The translations under genes were made by a program, and so were the position numbers. A stretch of DNA of 17,616 nt from an uncultured Burkholderiaceae bacterium (GTDB taxonomy: Bacteria; Pseudomonadota; Gammaproteobacteria; Burkholderiales; Burkholderiaceae_F): contig CALGWX010000202.1 in assembly GCA_937936215.1 (NCBI GenBank), positions 1 to 17,616 of the forward strand, read 5' to 3'. The notes beneath the pieces are model-generated. The model saw nothing but the letters and a program-made list of their open reading frames with translations. It was not told the DNA's origin and searched no databases. This document shows positions 7,088-16,355 of the stretch, one piece after another. Each line of letters starts with the position of its first letter. The first letter of the stretch is position 1.

Positions 7088-7116
7088 AGTCTCGGCAGCG
7101 GCCCTGCCCTTGTCAA
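7088..7116 (-). promoter_or_regulatory. Possible -35 element for dctPQM operon
   Basis: On the minus strand a perfect TTGACA hexamer lies at 7116-7111, about 90 bases upstream of the dctP ATG. At a 17-base spacing the -10 position holds GAGACT, only three of six matches. It sits in the 298-base divergent region (7021-7318), which otherwise shows no gene and no clear promoter for the peptidase gene. Without a good -10 this is a weak call. Confidence 0.25.
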
Positions 7117-7318
7117 GCCGACTCACCAAGGGCGGGGCGCCTGCCGGCTCGCCCGTATCATCCGCCGCGAGCGACGGTGCGACGCGCTCGCCGCCAGCGC
7201 CTGCCGCCGGTGAAGCGCAGACCGCCACGGGCGGCGGCCCTGCGGACCCGCGCCTCGGGGCGCGCCAGCCGCAGCGCAGCGGGGAACAGACGCACACCGT
7301 CCGAGCCGGACCCTGATC

Positions 7319-9016
7319 ATGCCGACCATCGACCACTCGCGCTTCCATCGCTACGACGAACTGCTGGCGCTGCTGCGCGCGATCGCCGCCGAGCACCCGC
7401 GCTTCGTCGCGCTGGAGTCGATCGGCCTCAGCCACGAGGGGCGCGAGATTCCGCTGCTGGCGATCACCGACTCGGCCACCGGCCCCGCCGCCGAGAAACC
7501 CGCCCTCTGGATCGACGGCAACATCCACTCGATCGAGCTGGCCGCTTCCTCGGCCTGCCTGTACTTCGTCGACTGGTTGCTGCGAAACCGCGACCACAAC
7601 CCGGACGTGGCGCGCTGTCTCGCCACCCGCGCTTTCTACGTCTGCCCGCGCATCAATCCGGACGGCGCCGAGTGGGCGCTGGCCGAAAAGCCCAAGTACG
7701 TGCGCTCCTCGACCCGCCGCTACCCGGTCGACGAGGAGCCGGTCGAAGGCCTGATCGCCGAGGACATCGACGGCGACGGCGAGATCCTGCAGATGCGCAT
7801 CGCGGACCCCAACGGCCCCTGGAAGAAGCATCCGCAGGAACCGCGCCTGCTGGTGCGCCGCGACCCGACCGACCCGCCGGGCGGCGAGTACTACCGCGTG
7901 ATGACCGAGGGCCGGATCGAGAACTACGACGGCGTGTCGATCACCGTGGCGGGGATGAGCGGCTCGGCGCAGGGGCTGGACCTGAACCGCAACTTCCCGT
8001 CGGGCTGGCGGCAGGAGTACGAGCAGGTCGGCGCCGGTCCTTACCCCACGTCGGAGCCGGAGGTGCGGGCGGTGGTCGACTTCATCGTCCGCCACCCGAA
8101 CATCTGCGCCGGCATCAGTTTCCACACCTTCTCCGGCGTGCTGCTGCGGCCCTTCGGCCACCAGCCCGACGACAAGATGCCCGCCGAGGACCTGTGGGTC
8201 TACCAGGCGGTGGGCCGCAAGGGCGAGGAGCTGACCGGCTACCCGGCGATCTCGGTCTGGCACGAGTTCCAGTACCACCCGAACGAGCACATCAGCGGCA
8301 CCTTCGACTGGATCTATGAGCACCTCGGCATGTTCACGTGGACGGTCGAGATCTGGAACCCGAAGAAGGAGGCCGGGATCGACAACAAGGAGTGGATCCA
8401 CTGGTTCCGCGACCATCCCGTCGAGGACGACCTGAAGCTGCTGCACTGGAGCGACCGCGAGCTGGACGGCAAGGGCCACGTCGACTGGCGCCCCTTCACG
8501 CACCCGCAGCTCGGCCCGGTGGAGATCGGCGGCTGGAACAAGGCCAAGGCGTTCAGCAACCCGCCACCGCACCGGCTGGAAGCCGAGATCGCGCGCTTTC
8601 CGCAGTGGCTGCTGTGGCAGGCGCTGATCTCGCCGAAACTGGAACTGCGCGAGGTCGGCGTCACCGCGCTGGGCGCCGACACCTGGCGCGTGCGGCTCGT
8701 CGTACACAACACCGGCTGGCTGCCGACCTACGTCACCAAGATGGCCCTCGAGCACAAGCTGCTGCGCGGCGTGCTGGCCGAGATCGCGCTGCCGGCCGGC
8801 GCCGAGCTGATCGACGGCAAGCCGCGCGAGTCGCTCGGCGAACTGGAAGGCTGGGCCTACCTGCACACCGGCATCAGCTTCTGGCCGAACAAGCGGCCCA
8901 CCGCGGACCGCGCGCACGCCGACTGGATCGTGCGCGCGCCGGCGGGCACCGAGGTGACGCTGACCGCGTGGCATGAGCGCGCGGGAAGAGCGTCCGCGAG
9001 CGCCAAGCTGCGCTGA
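7319..9016 (+). CDS. M14 family zinc metallocarboxypeptidase-like protein
   Basis: This 565-residue protein has an N-terminal zinc carboxypeptidase fold. The metal-binding HxxE motif is His70-Ser-Ile-Glu73 within DGNIHSIELAAS, and the third ligand is His269 in ISFHTFSGVLL. The substrate-binding DLNRN arginine is Arg224, and the likely catalytic glutamate is Glu344 in WTVEIWNPKKEAG. All key residues are present, so it should be an active M14 peptidase, deamidase or related amide hydrolase. About 130 C-terminal residues (from roughly 430) form a separate beta-rich domain with VVHNTGWLPTYVTKMALEH, probably immunoglobulin-like. No signal peptide is visible, so a cytoplasmic location is expected. 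An acidic segment, AEDIDGDGEILQMR near 147-160, interrupts the catalytic domain. The ATG at 7319 gives the normal N-terminus; the ribosome-binding site is weak. It is divergent from the TRAP operon. The substrate is unknown. Confidence 0.88.
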   Translation: MPTIDHSRFHRYDELLALLRAIAAEHPRFVALESIGLSHEGREIPLLAITDSATGPAAEKPALWIDGNIHSIELAASSACLYFVDWLLRNRDHNPDVARCLATRAFYVCPRINPDGAEWALAEKPKYVRSSTRRYPVDEEPVEGLIAEDIDGDGEILQMRIADPNGPWKKHPQEPRLLVRRDPTDPPGGEYYRVMTEGRIENYDGVSITVAGMSGSAQGLDLNRNFPSGWRQEYEQVGAGPYPTSEPEVRAVVDFIVRHPNICAGISFHTFSGVLLRPFGHQPDDKMPAEDLWVYQAVGRKGEELTGYPAISVWHEFQYHPNEHISGTFDWIYEHLGMFTWTVEIWNPKKEAGIDNKEWIHWFRDHPVEDDLKLLHWSDRELDGKGHVDWRPFTHPQLGPVEIGGWNKAKAFSNPPPHRLEAEIARFPQWLLWQALISPKLELREVGVTALGADTWRVRLVVHNTGWLPTYVTKMALEHKLLRGVLAEIALPAGAELIDGKPRESLGELEGWAYLHTGISFWPNKRPTADRAHADWIVRAPAGTEVTLTAWHERAGRASASAKLR

Positions 9017-9017
9017 C

Positions 9018-9048
9018 GGAGCGCCGCGTGGCGCGGATTCGTCGCTCC
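9018..9048 (+). terminator. Hairpin just after the M14 peptidase gene
   Basis: GGAGCG (9018-9023) pairs with CGCTCC (9043-9048) and encloses CCGCG/CGCGG (9024-9028 with 9032-9036, loop TGG), with a six-base bulge on the right. It starts one base after the peptidase stop. No T-tract follows. It may only partly end transcription before the thiolase gene 112 bases further on. Confidence 0.3.
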
Positions 9049-9160
9049 CGATGGAACGGCTCCGGCGAAGGCGCGCCATCGGCAGCGAGCGTCGCCGGCA
9101 AGCCGATCCACTGACGGCCGTCGCCGTCGAACCCGCGCGCTGAACCGGAGTTTCCCGCCG

Positions 9161-10342
9161 ATGTCCGAGGCTTTCATCGTCGCCGCCCTGCGCACCGCCG
9201 GCGCCCGCAAGGGCGGCCGGCTGGCCGGCTGGCACCCCGCCGACCTCGCCGCGCAGGTGATCGACGCGCTGGTGGCAAGGCTCGATCTCGACCCGCGGCT
9301 CATCGACGACGTGATCCTCGGCTGCGTGGGGCAGGCCGGCGAGCAGTCCAACAACGTCGCCCGCAATGCGGTGCTGGCGTCGCGGTTGCCGGAGTCGGTG
9401 CCCGGCGTGACCATCGACCGGCAGTGCGGCTCGTCGCAGCAGGCGCTGCACTTCGCGGCGCAGGCGGTGATGTCCGGGACGATGGACGTCGTCATCGCCG
9501 GCGGTGTCGAAAGCATGACGCGGGTGCCGATGGGTCTGCCGGCCACGCTGCCCTACAAGCACGGCTTCGGCAGCTACATGAGCCCGGCGATGCAGGCGCG
9601 TTACCCCGGCATGCAGTTCAGCCAGTTCACCGGCGCCGAGCAGCTCGCGGTGAAGTACGGTCTCACCAAGGAAGCGCTGGACGCCTATGCGCTGGCGAGC
9701 CATCAGCGCGCGGCGGCGGCCACGCGCGAAGGCCGCTTCGCGGCCGAGATCGTGCCGATCGCTGTGCGCGACGCCGCCGGCCAGCCTACCGGCGAGGTGC
9801 ACGCGGCCGACGAGGGCATCCGCTTCGACGCCTCGCTGGAAGCGATCGCCGGCGTGAAGCTGCTCGCCGAGGGCGGCCGCATCAGCGCCGCCACCGCCAG
9901 CCAGATCTGCGACGGCGCCGCCGCGCTCGTGGTGGCCAGCGAACGCGGCCTGCGGGCGCTGGGCCAGCCGCGGCCGCTGGCCATCGTGCGGCAGATGACC
10001 GTGATCGGCCACGACCCGGTGATCATGCTCGAAGGGCCGATCCCGGCCCCGCCCTTGGCGCTGAAGCGGGCCGGCCTGCGGCTAGAGGACATCGATCTGT
10101 TCGAGGTCAACGAGGCGTTCGCCTCGGTGCCGCTGGCCTGGCTCGCCGCCACCGGCGCCGACCCGGCGCGGCTGAACGTCCACGGCGGGGCGATTGCGCT
10201 CGGCCACCCGCTCGGCGCCTCCGGCGCCAAGCTGATGACGACGCTGGTGCACGCGCTGGCCGACCGCGGCGCGCGCTACGGGCTGCAGACGATGTGCGAA
10301 GGCGGCGGGCTGGCCAACGTCACGATCGTCGAGCGGGCGTAG
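9161..10342 (+). CDS. Thiolase family protein (acetyl-CoA acyltransferase)
   Basis: This 393-residue cytoplasmic thiolase, of normal family length, catalyses reversible thiolytic cleavage of 3-ketoacyl-CoA or the reverse condensation. All active-site residues are present: nucleophilic Cys89 in DRQCGSSQQAL, His349 in GHPLGASG and Cys379 in MCEGGGLAN. Other landmarks are GGVESMTRVPMG, the FEVNEAFASVPLAW helix near the C-terminus and NVHGGAIALGHP. The sequence does not tell a biosynthetic acetoacetyl-CoA thiolase from a degradative one. The GGVESMTRVPMG and QFTGAEQLAVKYGLT segments are common in acyl-CoA acetyltransferases of fatty-acid or aromatic catabolism, so a degradative role is a mild preference. 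The ATG at 9161 has GGAG ten bases upstream. No hydroxyacyl-CoA dehydrogenase or ligase partner lies alongside. The gene is convergent with ppdK. Confidence 0.93.
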   Translation: MSEAFIVAALRTAGARKGGRLAGWHPADLAAQVIDALVARLDLDPRLIDDVILGCVGQAGEQSNNVARNAVLASRLPESVPGVTIDRQCGSSQQALHFAAQAVMSGTMDVVIAGGVESMTRVPMGLPATLPYKHGFGSYMSPAMQARYPGMQFSQFTGAEQLAVKYGLTKEALDAYALASHQRAAAATREGRFAAEIVPIAVRDAAGQPTGEVHAADEGIRFDASLEAIAGVKLLAEGGRISAATASQICDGAAALVVASERGLRALGQPRPLAIVRQMTVIGHDPVIMLEGPIPAPPLALKRAGLRLEDIDLFEVNEAFASVPLAWLAATGADPARLNVHGGAIALGHPLGASGAKLMTTLVHALADRGARYGLQTMCEGGGLANVTIVERA

Positions 10343-10470
10343 CGGCGCCGGTCTTGGCGGGGCGAGTCCCCCGTCCCGCATGCCAGCTCCTGTCGGTGGC
10401 CACTGCGCCCCGCACGGCGCCTCCCGTCGCCGGCCACCGCGGCGCGCGCCGCCTCGGTGCCGGCAACGCG

Positions 10471-10499
10471 GGGAAGACGGCCGTCCCGGCCGCCTTCCC
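10471..10499 (-). terminator. Strong stem-loop just after ppdK
   Basis: On the minus strand GGGAAGGCGGCC (10499-10488) pairs with GGCCGTCTTCCC (10482-10471) across a five-base loop, giving a 12-pair stem that is complete in RNA if one G-U pair is counted. On the plus strand the same position is an A-C mismatch, so the structure favours ppdK transcripts. It begins five bases past the ppdK stop. No U-tract follows. The rest of the convergent gap 10343-10504 shows no gene. Confidence 0.45.
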
Positions 10500-10504
10500 G
10501 TCGA

Positions 10505-13237
<2,733 letters not shown>

Positions 13238-13325
13238 GGGGGTCTCCAGTGAGCTGCGAAATTCGGCCGGGCGGCGAGCGCCGGCGGCAGGCAACCACGC
13301 CGGCGCGCAGGCCGCTGCGCGTCAG

Positions 13326-13341
13326 CCAAGGTTTACCTTGG
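13326..13341. promoter_or_regulatory. Perfect palindrome upstream of ppdK, candidate operator
   Basis: CCAAGGT (13326-13332) and ACCTTGG (13335-13341) form a perfect inverted repeat with a two-base centre (TT), 89 bases upstream of the ppdK ATG. It lies in the 184-base gap (13238-13421) after the hydratase gene. The length and symmetry suit a dimeric regulator, but I recognise no specific family and see no good -10/-35 pair beside it. It is AT-richer than its surroundings. Confidence 0.35.
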
Positions 13342-13421
13342 GGACTGGGCCACGGCCTTGACGTGAGTCAGCGACCGCTGCGCGCCGGCGCGGAGCCGCG
13401 ATCGCGCGCAAGCGGCCGCGG

Positions 13422-14300
13422 TCAGCGCACCCAGGCTGTGGCCTGAATGCCCACGGCCCCGACGTTATTGGTCGACCAGAGGACGACCGCGCCGTCGGCC
13501 GCCGCCGGATCGGCGTGCAGGGCAAAGGGCGCGATGTCGAAGGTGGGCCGCAGCGCCCGGAACTCGAAGCGCTCCACGCGCCGCCCCGGCGCCGCCTCCG
13601 CCTGCAGGAACTCCAGCAGCAGCGTGGCGATCAGCGGTCCGTGCACCACGAGGCCGGGATAACCCTCGACGTCGCGGGCGTAATCGCGGTCGTAATGGAT
13701 GCGGTGACCATTGAAGGTGCACGCCGAGTAACGGAACATCTGCACCGGCCCGACCGTCACCTCGCGCACGATCGCTCCGCGGCGCTCGAACTGGACCTGG
13801 CCGCGACGCGCCTGGTCCGCCAGTTGCGCCAGCGCAGCGCGCTCCTCGGCGCTCGCCTCGTCGCGATAGACGATGTCGTGTTCCTCGTCGAGGACGCGCG
13901 CGCCGCCGGCGTGATACTCATGGCCGACGGTCACCAAGACCATCTCGCCGCTGCGGCCGCGCTTGGCCTCGCACTTCAGGATCGTCGAAGTGCGCTCGAC
14001 GAGCTGGCCAACCTTCAGCTCGCCGTGCCAGCGCAGGCGGCTACCGGCCCACATCCGGCGCGGCTGCGCGGTCGCGGGCAGGAAGCCGCCGCGCTTGGGA
14101 TGGCCGTCGCGGCCGAGCGCGGCCATCGGCTCCACGGCGTTGAAGAACGCCCAATGCCACACCGGCGGCAGCACCGCGCCCTCGCCCGCCTGCAACAGCT
14201 CGGCGCGGTCCAGCGTGGCCGCCAACCAGCGCACCAGCCGCGCATCGATCGTCTCGCGCATCCGTTGCGTGCGCCCTACCCATTGCGACAGGTCATCCAT
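13422..14300 (-). CDS. MaoC/HTD2-like double-hotdog acyl-CoA (de)hydratase
   Basis: This 292-residue cytoplasmic protein looks like the FAS1-type dehydratase/HTD2 family that includes mesaconyl-C4-CoA hydratase and itaconyl-CoA hydratase. The N-terminal hotdog half holds VWHWAFFNAV, GRDGHPKRGGFLP and RMWAGSRLRWHGELKVGQ. The C-terminal half holds the putative active-site segment FRYSACTFNGHRIHYDRDYA (Asn197, His199, His202, Asp204), followed by EGYPGLVVHGPLIATLL. It probably adds or removes water at a short branched or dicarboxylic enoyl-CoA. The family is confident, the substrate is not: itaconyl-/citramalyl-CoA, mesaconyl-CoA and other acyl-CoAs are all open. Start ATG 14300 is supported by GGGAGGG five bases upstream. 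It lies 184 bases upstream of ppdK on the same strand and could be transcribed separately. No citramalyl-CoA lyase or CoA-transferase gene is next to it. Confidence 0.82.
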   Translation of the reverse strand: MDDLSQWVGRTQRMRETIDARLVRWLAATLDRAELLQAGEGAVLPPVWHWAFFNAVEPMAALGRDGHPKRGGFLPATAQPRRMWAGSRLRWHGELKVGQLVERTSTILKCEAKRGRSGEMVLVTVGHEYHAGGARVLDEEHDIVYRDEASAEERAALAQLADQARRGQVQFERRGAIVREVTVGPVQMFRYSACTFNGHRIHYDRDYARDVEGYPGLVVHGPLIATLLLEFLQAEAAPGRRVERFEFRALRPTFDIAPFALHADPAAADGAVVLWSTNNVGAVGIQATAWVR

Positions 14301-14489
14301 GGCTGCCCTCCCCAGTCTTGATGTCCGCGATGCGCAACGCGCCCGGTGCGCGTACCGCAGCGCCGGCCCTTCCGGTCACTTCAGTTGCAGCGAAGGCAAG
14401 CGCGCCGCGCCGGACCGGCCAAAGCGCCGCCGTGCGCAACGCCCACCTGGCCACGGCGCGCGATCGGCCTTGCCCGCTGCATCGCGGCC
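14301..14489. other. Upstream region of hydratase gene, no gene seen
   Basis: These 189 bases lie between the hydratase start and the left MITE-like element. Short open frames here are Arg/Ala-rich and resemble no protein I recognise. The only functional signal is the GGGAGGG ribosome-binding site for the minus-strand hydratase gene near 14306-14312. I see no convincing promoter hexamers. Confidence 0.5.
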
Positions 14490-14738
14490 TAGCCCGGATA
14501 TTTCACGCGGGACGCGGCAATTACGCGCGCGGATGCGCGCAGCAGGTTGCGCGAGAGGGGCGCAGCAAAGGCTGGCGGGCCTTTGCGAGCACTTGAGCGC
14601 AAGATGGCCGCGCAGGCGCCGCGCCAACCCGCGTCGCCCCAGCGATCCGAAGCGGATACGCGGTTCACCTGCCGCAAGCCCTTGACGAAGCTGACGAAAT
14701 CACACATTCGGGGGCGACCTCGTGACACATCCGGGCTA
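14490..14738 (-). mobile_element. MITE-like element, left copy (249 bp) with terminal inverted repeats
   Basis: The segment begins TAGCCCGGATATTTCACG and ends CGTGACACATCCGGGCTA, so its ends are inverted repeats matching at 16 of 18 positions. The outer TA at both ends could be a TA target duplication (as with IS630/Tc1-type elements) or part of the repeat. Bases 14490-14648 match the reverse complement of 16100-16258 at about 151 of 159 positions by eye. A perfect internal stem-loop GCAAAGGC-TGGCGG-GCCTTTGC (14565-14586) is conserved in both copies. No transposase is encoded, and the short open frames inside look accidental. The strand given is arbitrary: it marks this copy as opposite to the one at 16009-16258. 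It lies between fba and the hydratase gene. Confidence 0.75.
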
Positions 14739-14772
14739 GCGAAGCCTCCTGCACGCTTGCCGGCCGCGCCGC

Positions 14773-14804
14773 GGCGGGCGGTCGAGATCGGCCGGCCACC
14801 CGCC
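14773..14804 (-). terminator. Possible terminator hairpin downstream of fba
   Basis: On the minus strand GGCGGGTGG (14804-14796) can pair with CCGCCCGCC (14781-14773), nine pairs with one G-U, around a 14-base loop. It lies about 60 bases past the fba stop, in the 126-base stretch between fba and the left MITE-like element. There is no U-tract. Confidence 0.25.
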
Positions 14805-14864
14805 CGGCGCCTGCGGCACCGCCTCGCGCGCGGCGCCCGAGCCCCGCCGCGGCAGCGGCAAGTT

Positions 14865-15929
14865 TCAGTGCACGTGCTGGCTGAGCTCGCCGCTGCTGTA
14901 CTTCTGCGCCACGACCGCCAGCGGCAGCGGCTGGATCTTCGCGGCCTGGCCCTCGCAGCCGAACTGGAGGTAGCGCTCCTTGCAGATCTTCTTCGCCGCC
15001 GCCCGCGCCGGCTTGAGGAAGTCGCGCGGGTCGAACGCCGACGGATTCTCGACGAGGAACCTGCGCACCGCCGCGGTCATCGCCAGGCGGATGTCGGTGT
15101 CGATGTTGACCTTGCGCACCCCGTGCTTGATCGCCTCCTGGATCTCCTCGACCGGCACGCCGTAGGTCTCCTTGATCTGGCCGCCGTACTTGCGGATCTC
15201 CTCGAGCAGGTCCTGCGGCACGCTGGAGGAGCCGTGCATCACCAGGTGCGTGTTGGGGATGCGGCGGTGGATCTCCTTGATCCGCTCGATGGCCAAGATG
15301 TCGCCGGTCGGCTTGCGGGTGAACTTGTAGGCGCCGTGTGAGGTGCCGATGGCGATGGCCAGCGCGTCCAGTTGCGTCTTCTTGACGAAGTCCGCGGCCT
15401 GGTCGGGGTCGGTGAGCAGCATCTCCTTGGTCATCGTGCCTTCGGCGCCGTGGCCGTCTTCCTTGTCGCCGCGCATCGTCTCCAGCGAGCCCAGGCAGCC
15501 GAGCTCGCCTTCGACGCTGACGCCGAGCTTGTGCGCCATCTCGACGACCTTGCGCGTGACCTCGACGTTGTACTCGTAGTCGGCCACCGTCTTGCCGTCT
15601 TCCTTCAGCGACCCGTCCATCATCACGCTGGAGAAACCCAGGCGGATCGCGCTCTCGCACACCGCGGGGGAGGCGCCGTGGTCCTGGTGCATGGCGATCG
15701 GGATGTTCGGGTAGCTCTCGATCGCCGCCTGGATCAGGTGGGCCAGGAACTTCTCGCCGGCGTACTTCCGCGCCCCGGCGCTCGCCTGCATGATCACCGG
15801 CGCGTTGACCTCGGCAGCGGCCTCCATGATCGCCTGCACCTGCTCGAGGTTGTTGACGTTGAAGGCGGGAATGCCGTAGCCGTTTTCCGCCGCGTGGTCC
15901 AGAAGCTGCCGCATCGATACCAGTGCCAT
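14865..15929 (-). CDS. fba: Class II fructose-bisphosphate aldolase, Calvin-cycle subtype
   Basis: This zinc enzyme reversibly joins dihydroxyacetone phosphate with glyceraldehyde-3-phosphate (and, in the Calvin cycle, with erythrose-4-phosphate) in glycolysis, gluconeogenesis or CO2 fixation. It has 354 residues, close to the 345-355 typical of the class IIB/Calvin-type subgroup. Motifs are GIPAFNVNNLEQ near 19, MHQDHGAS with catalytic Asp83 and zinc ligand His84, VEGELGCLGSLE near 139, zinc ligand His198 in GTSHGAYKF, zinc ligand His232 in VMHGSSSVP, and the phosphate/DHAP-binding KVNIDTDIRLA near 273. Start ATG 15929 has GGAGG five bases upstream; the open frame to 15995 carries no family sequence. 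In many Betaproteobacteria this gene directly follows pyk. Here 426 bases separate them, and a MITE-like element lies on each side of fba. Family is certain; cbbA versus general fba is not decided. Confidence 0.97.
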   Translation of the reverse strand: MALVSMRQLLDHAAENGYGIPAFNVNNLEQVQAIMEAAAEVNAPVIMQASAGARKYAGEKFLAHLIQAAIESYPNIPIAMHQDHGASPAVCESAIRLGFSSVMMDGSLKEDGKTVADYEYNVEVTRKVVEMAHKLGVSVEGELGCLGSLETMRGDKEDGHGAEGTMTKEMLLTDPDQAADFVKKTQLDALAIAIGTSHGAYKFTRKPTGDILAIERIKEIHRRIPNTHLVMHGSSSVPQDLLEEIRKYGGQIKETYGVPVEEIQEAIKHGVRKVNIDTDIRLAMTAAVRRFLVENPSAFDPRDFLKPARAAAKKICKERYLQFGCEGQAAKIQPLPLAVVAQKYSSGELSQHVH

Positions 15930-16008
15930 GGTGTCCTCCGTGAGTAGCATGGGAAGTCTAGCCGCCGCGCCGCCGCCGGGCTGGCCGCAGATCAAGCCAA
16001 AAACGGCC
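15930..16008 (-). promoter_or_regulatory. fba leader between MITE-like element and start codon
   Basis: Only 79 bases separate the fba ATG from the right MITE-like element. They contain the ribosome-binding site GGAGG and weak hexamers on the minus strand (a TTGATC and a TAGACT), spaced too far apart for a normal sigma-70 promoter. Thus fba either is read through from pyk across the element, or uses a promoter inside or at the edge of the element, or a promoter I cannot recognise. Confidence 0.3.
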
Positions 16009-16258
16009 TAGCCCGTACATTTCACGAGGTCGCCCCCCAAAGGCGAGGTTTCGGCAACTCTGGCCGCAACTTACAGCGTCCGAGGCGGGTCGCCATTTTG
16101 GATCGTCGGGGCGACGCGGGTTGGCGCGGCGCCAGCGCGGTCATCTTGCGCTCAAGTGCTCGCAAAGGCCCGCCAGCCTTTGCTGCGCCCCTCTCGCGCA
16201 ACCTGCCGCACGCATCCGCGCGCGCAATTGCCGCGTCCCTCGTGAAATATCCGGGCTA
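16009..16258 (+). mobile_element. MITE-like element, right copy (250 bp) with terminal inverted repeats
   Basis: The segment begins TAGCCCGTACATTTCACGAG and ends CTCGTGAAATATCCGGGCTA; the ends are inverted repeats matching at 18 of 20 positions. The arm at 16100-16258 is nearly identical to the left copy in reverse, including the stem-loop GCAAAGGC/GCCTTTGC (16162-16183). The arm at 16009-16099 differs from its counterpart except for the terminal block, which shares GGGGGCGACCTCGTGA. Outside the terminal TA dinucleotides no longer target duplication is seen. It has no coding capacity for a transposase. It separates pyk from fba, so it could affect their co-transcription. The 97 bases between it and the pyk stop (16259-16355) are GC-rich with no gene. 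Confidence 0.75.
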
Positions 16259-16355
16259 AGCGGCGTGCCAGTGCGGGCCGGCCACGGCGCCTGCCGCGGC
16301 GCACGTTCGGCCGGCGGCGATCAAGGCGGCCGCCGCCGAGCGCGCGCGCCCGCCC

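Noticed and set aside
7021..7116. Upstream extension of dctP to 7116
   Set aside because: The extension is Arg-rich and would bury the signal peptide. GGGAGA six bases before ATG 7020 marks the start.
7043..10012. Open frame of 989 codons on the minus strand
   Set aside because: It lies antisense to the M14 peptidase and thiolase genes, is rich in Arg/His/Ala/Gly without any recognisable motif, and arises from GC-rich codon bias in the opposite strand.
14490..16258. A classical composite transposon carrying fba
   Set aside because: Neither flanking repeat encodes a transposase and no outer target duplication is visible. The MITE-pair reading is kept and the composite option is listed only as a possibility.
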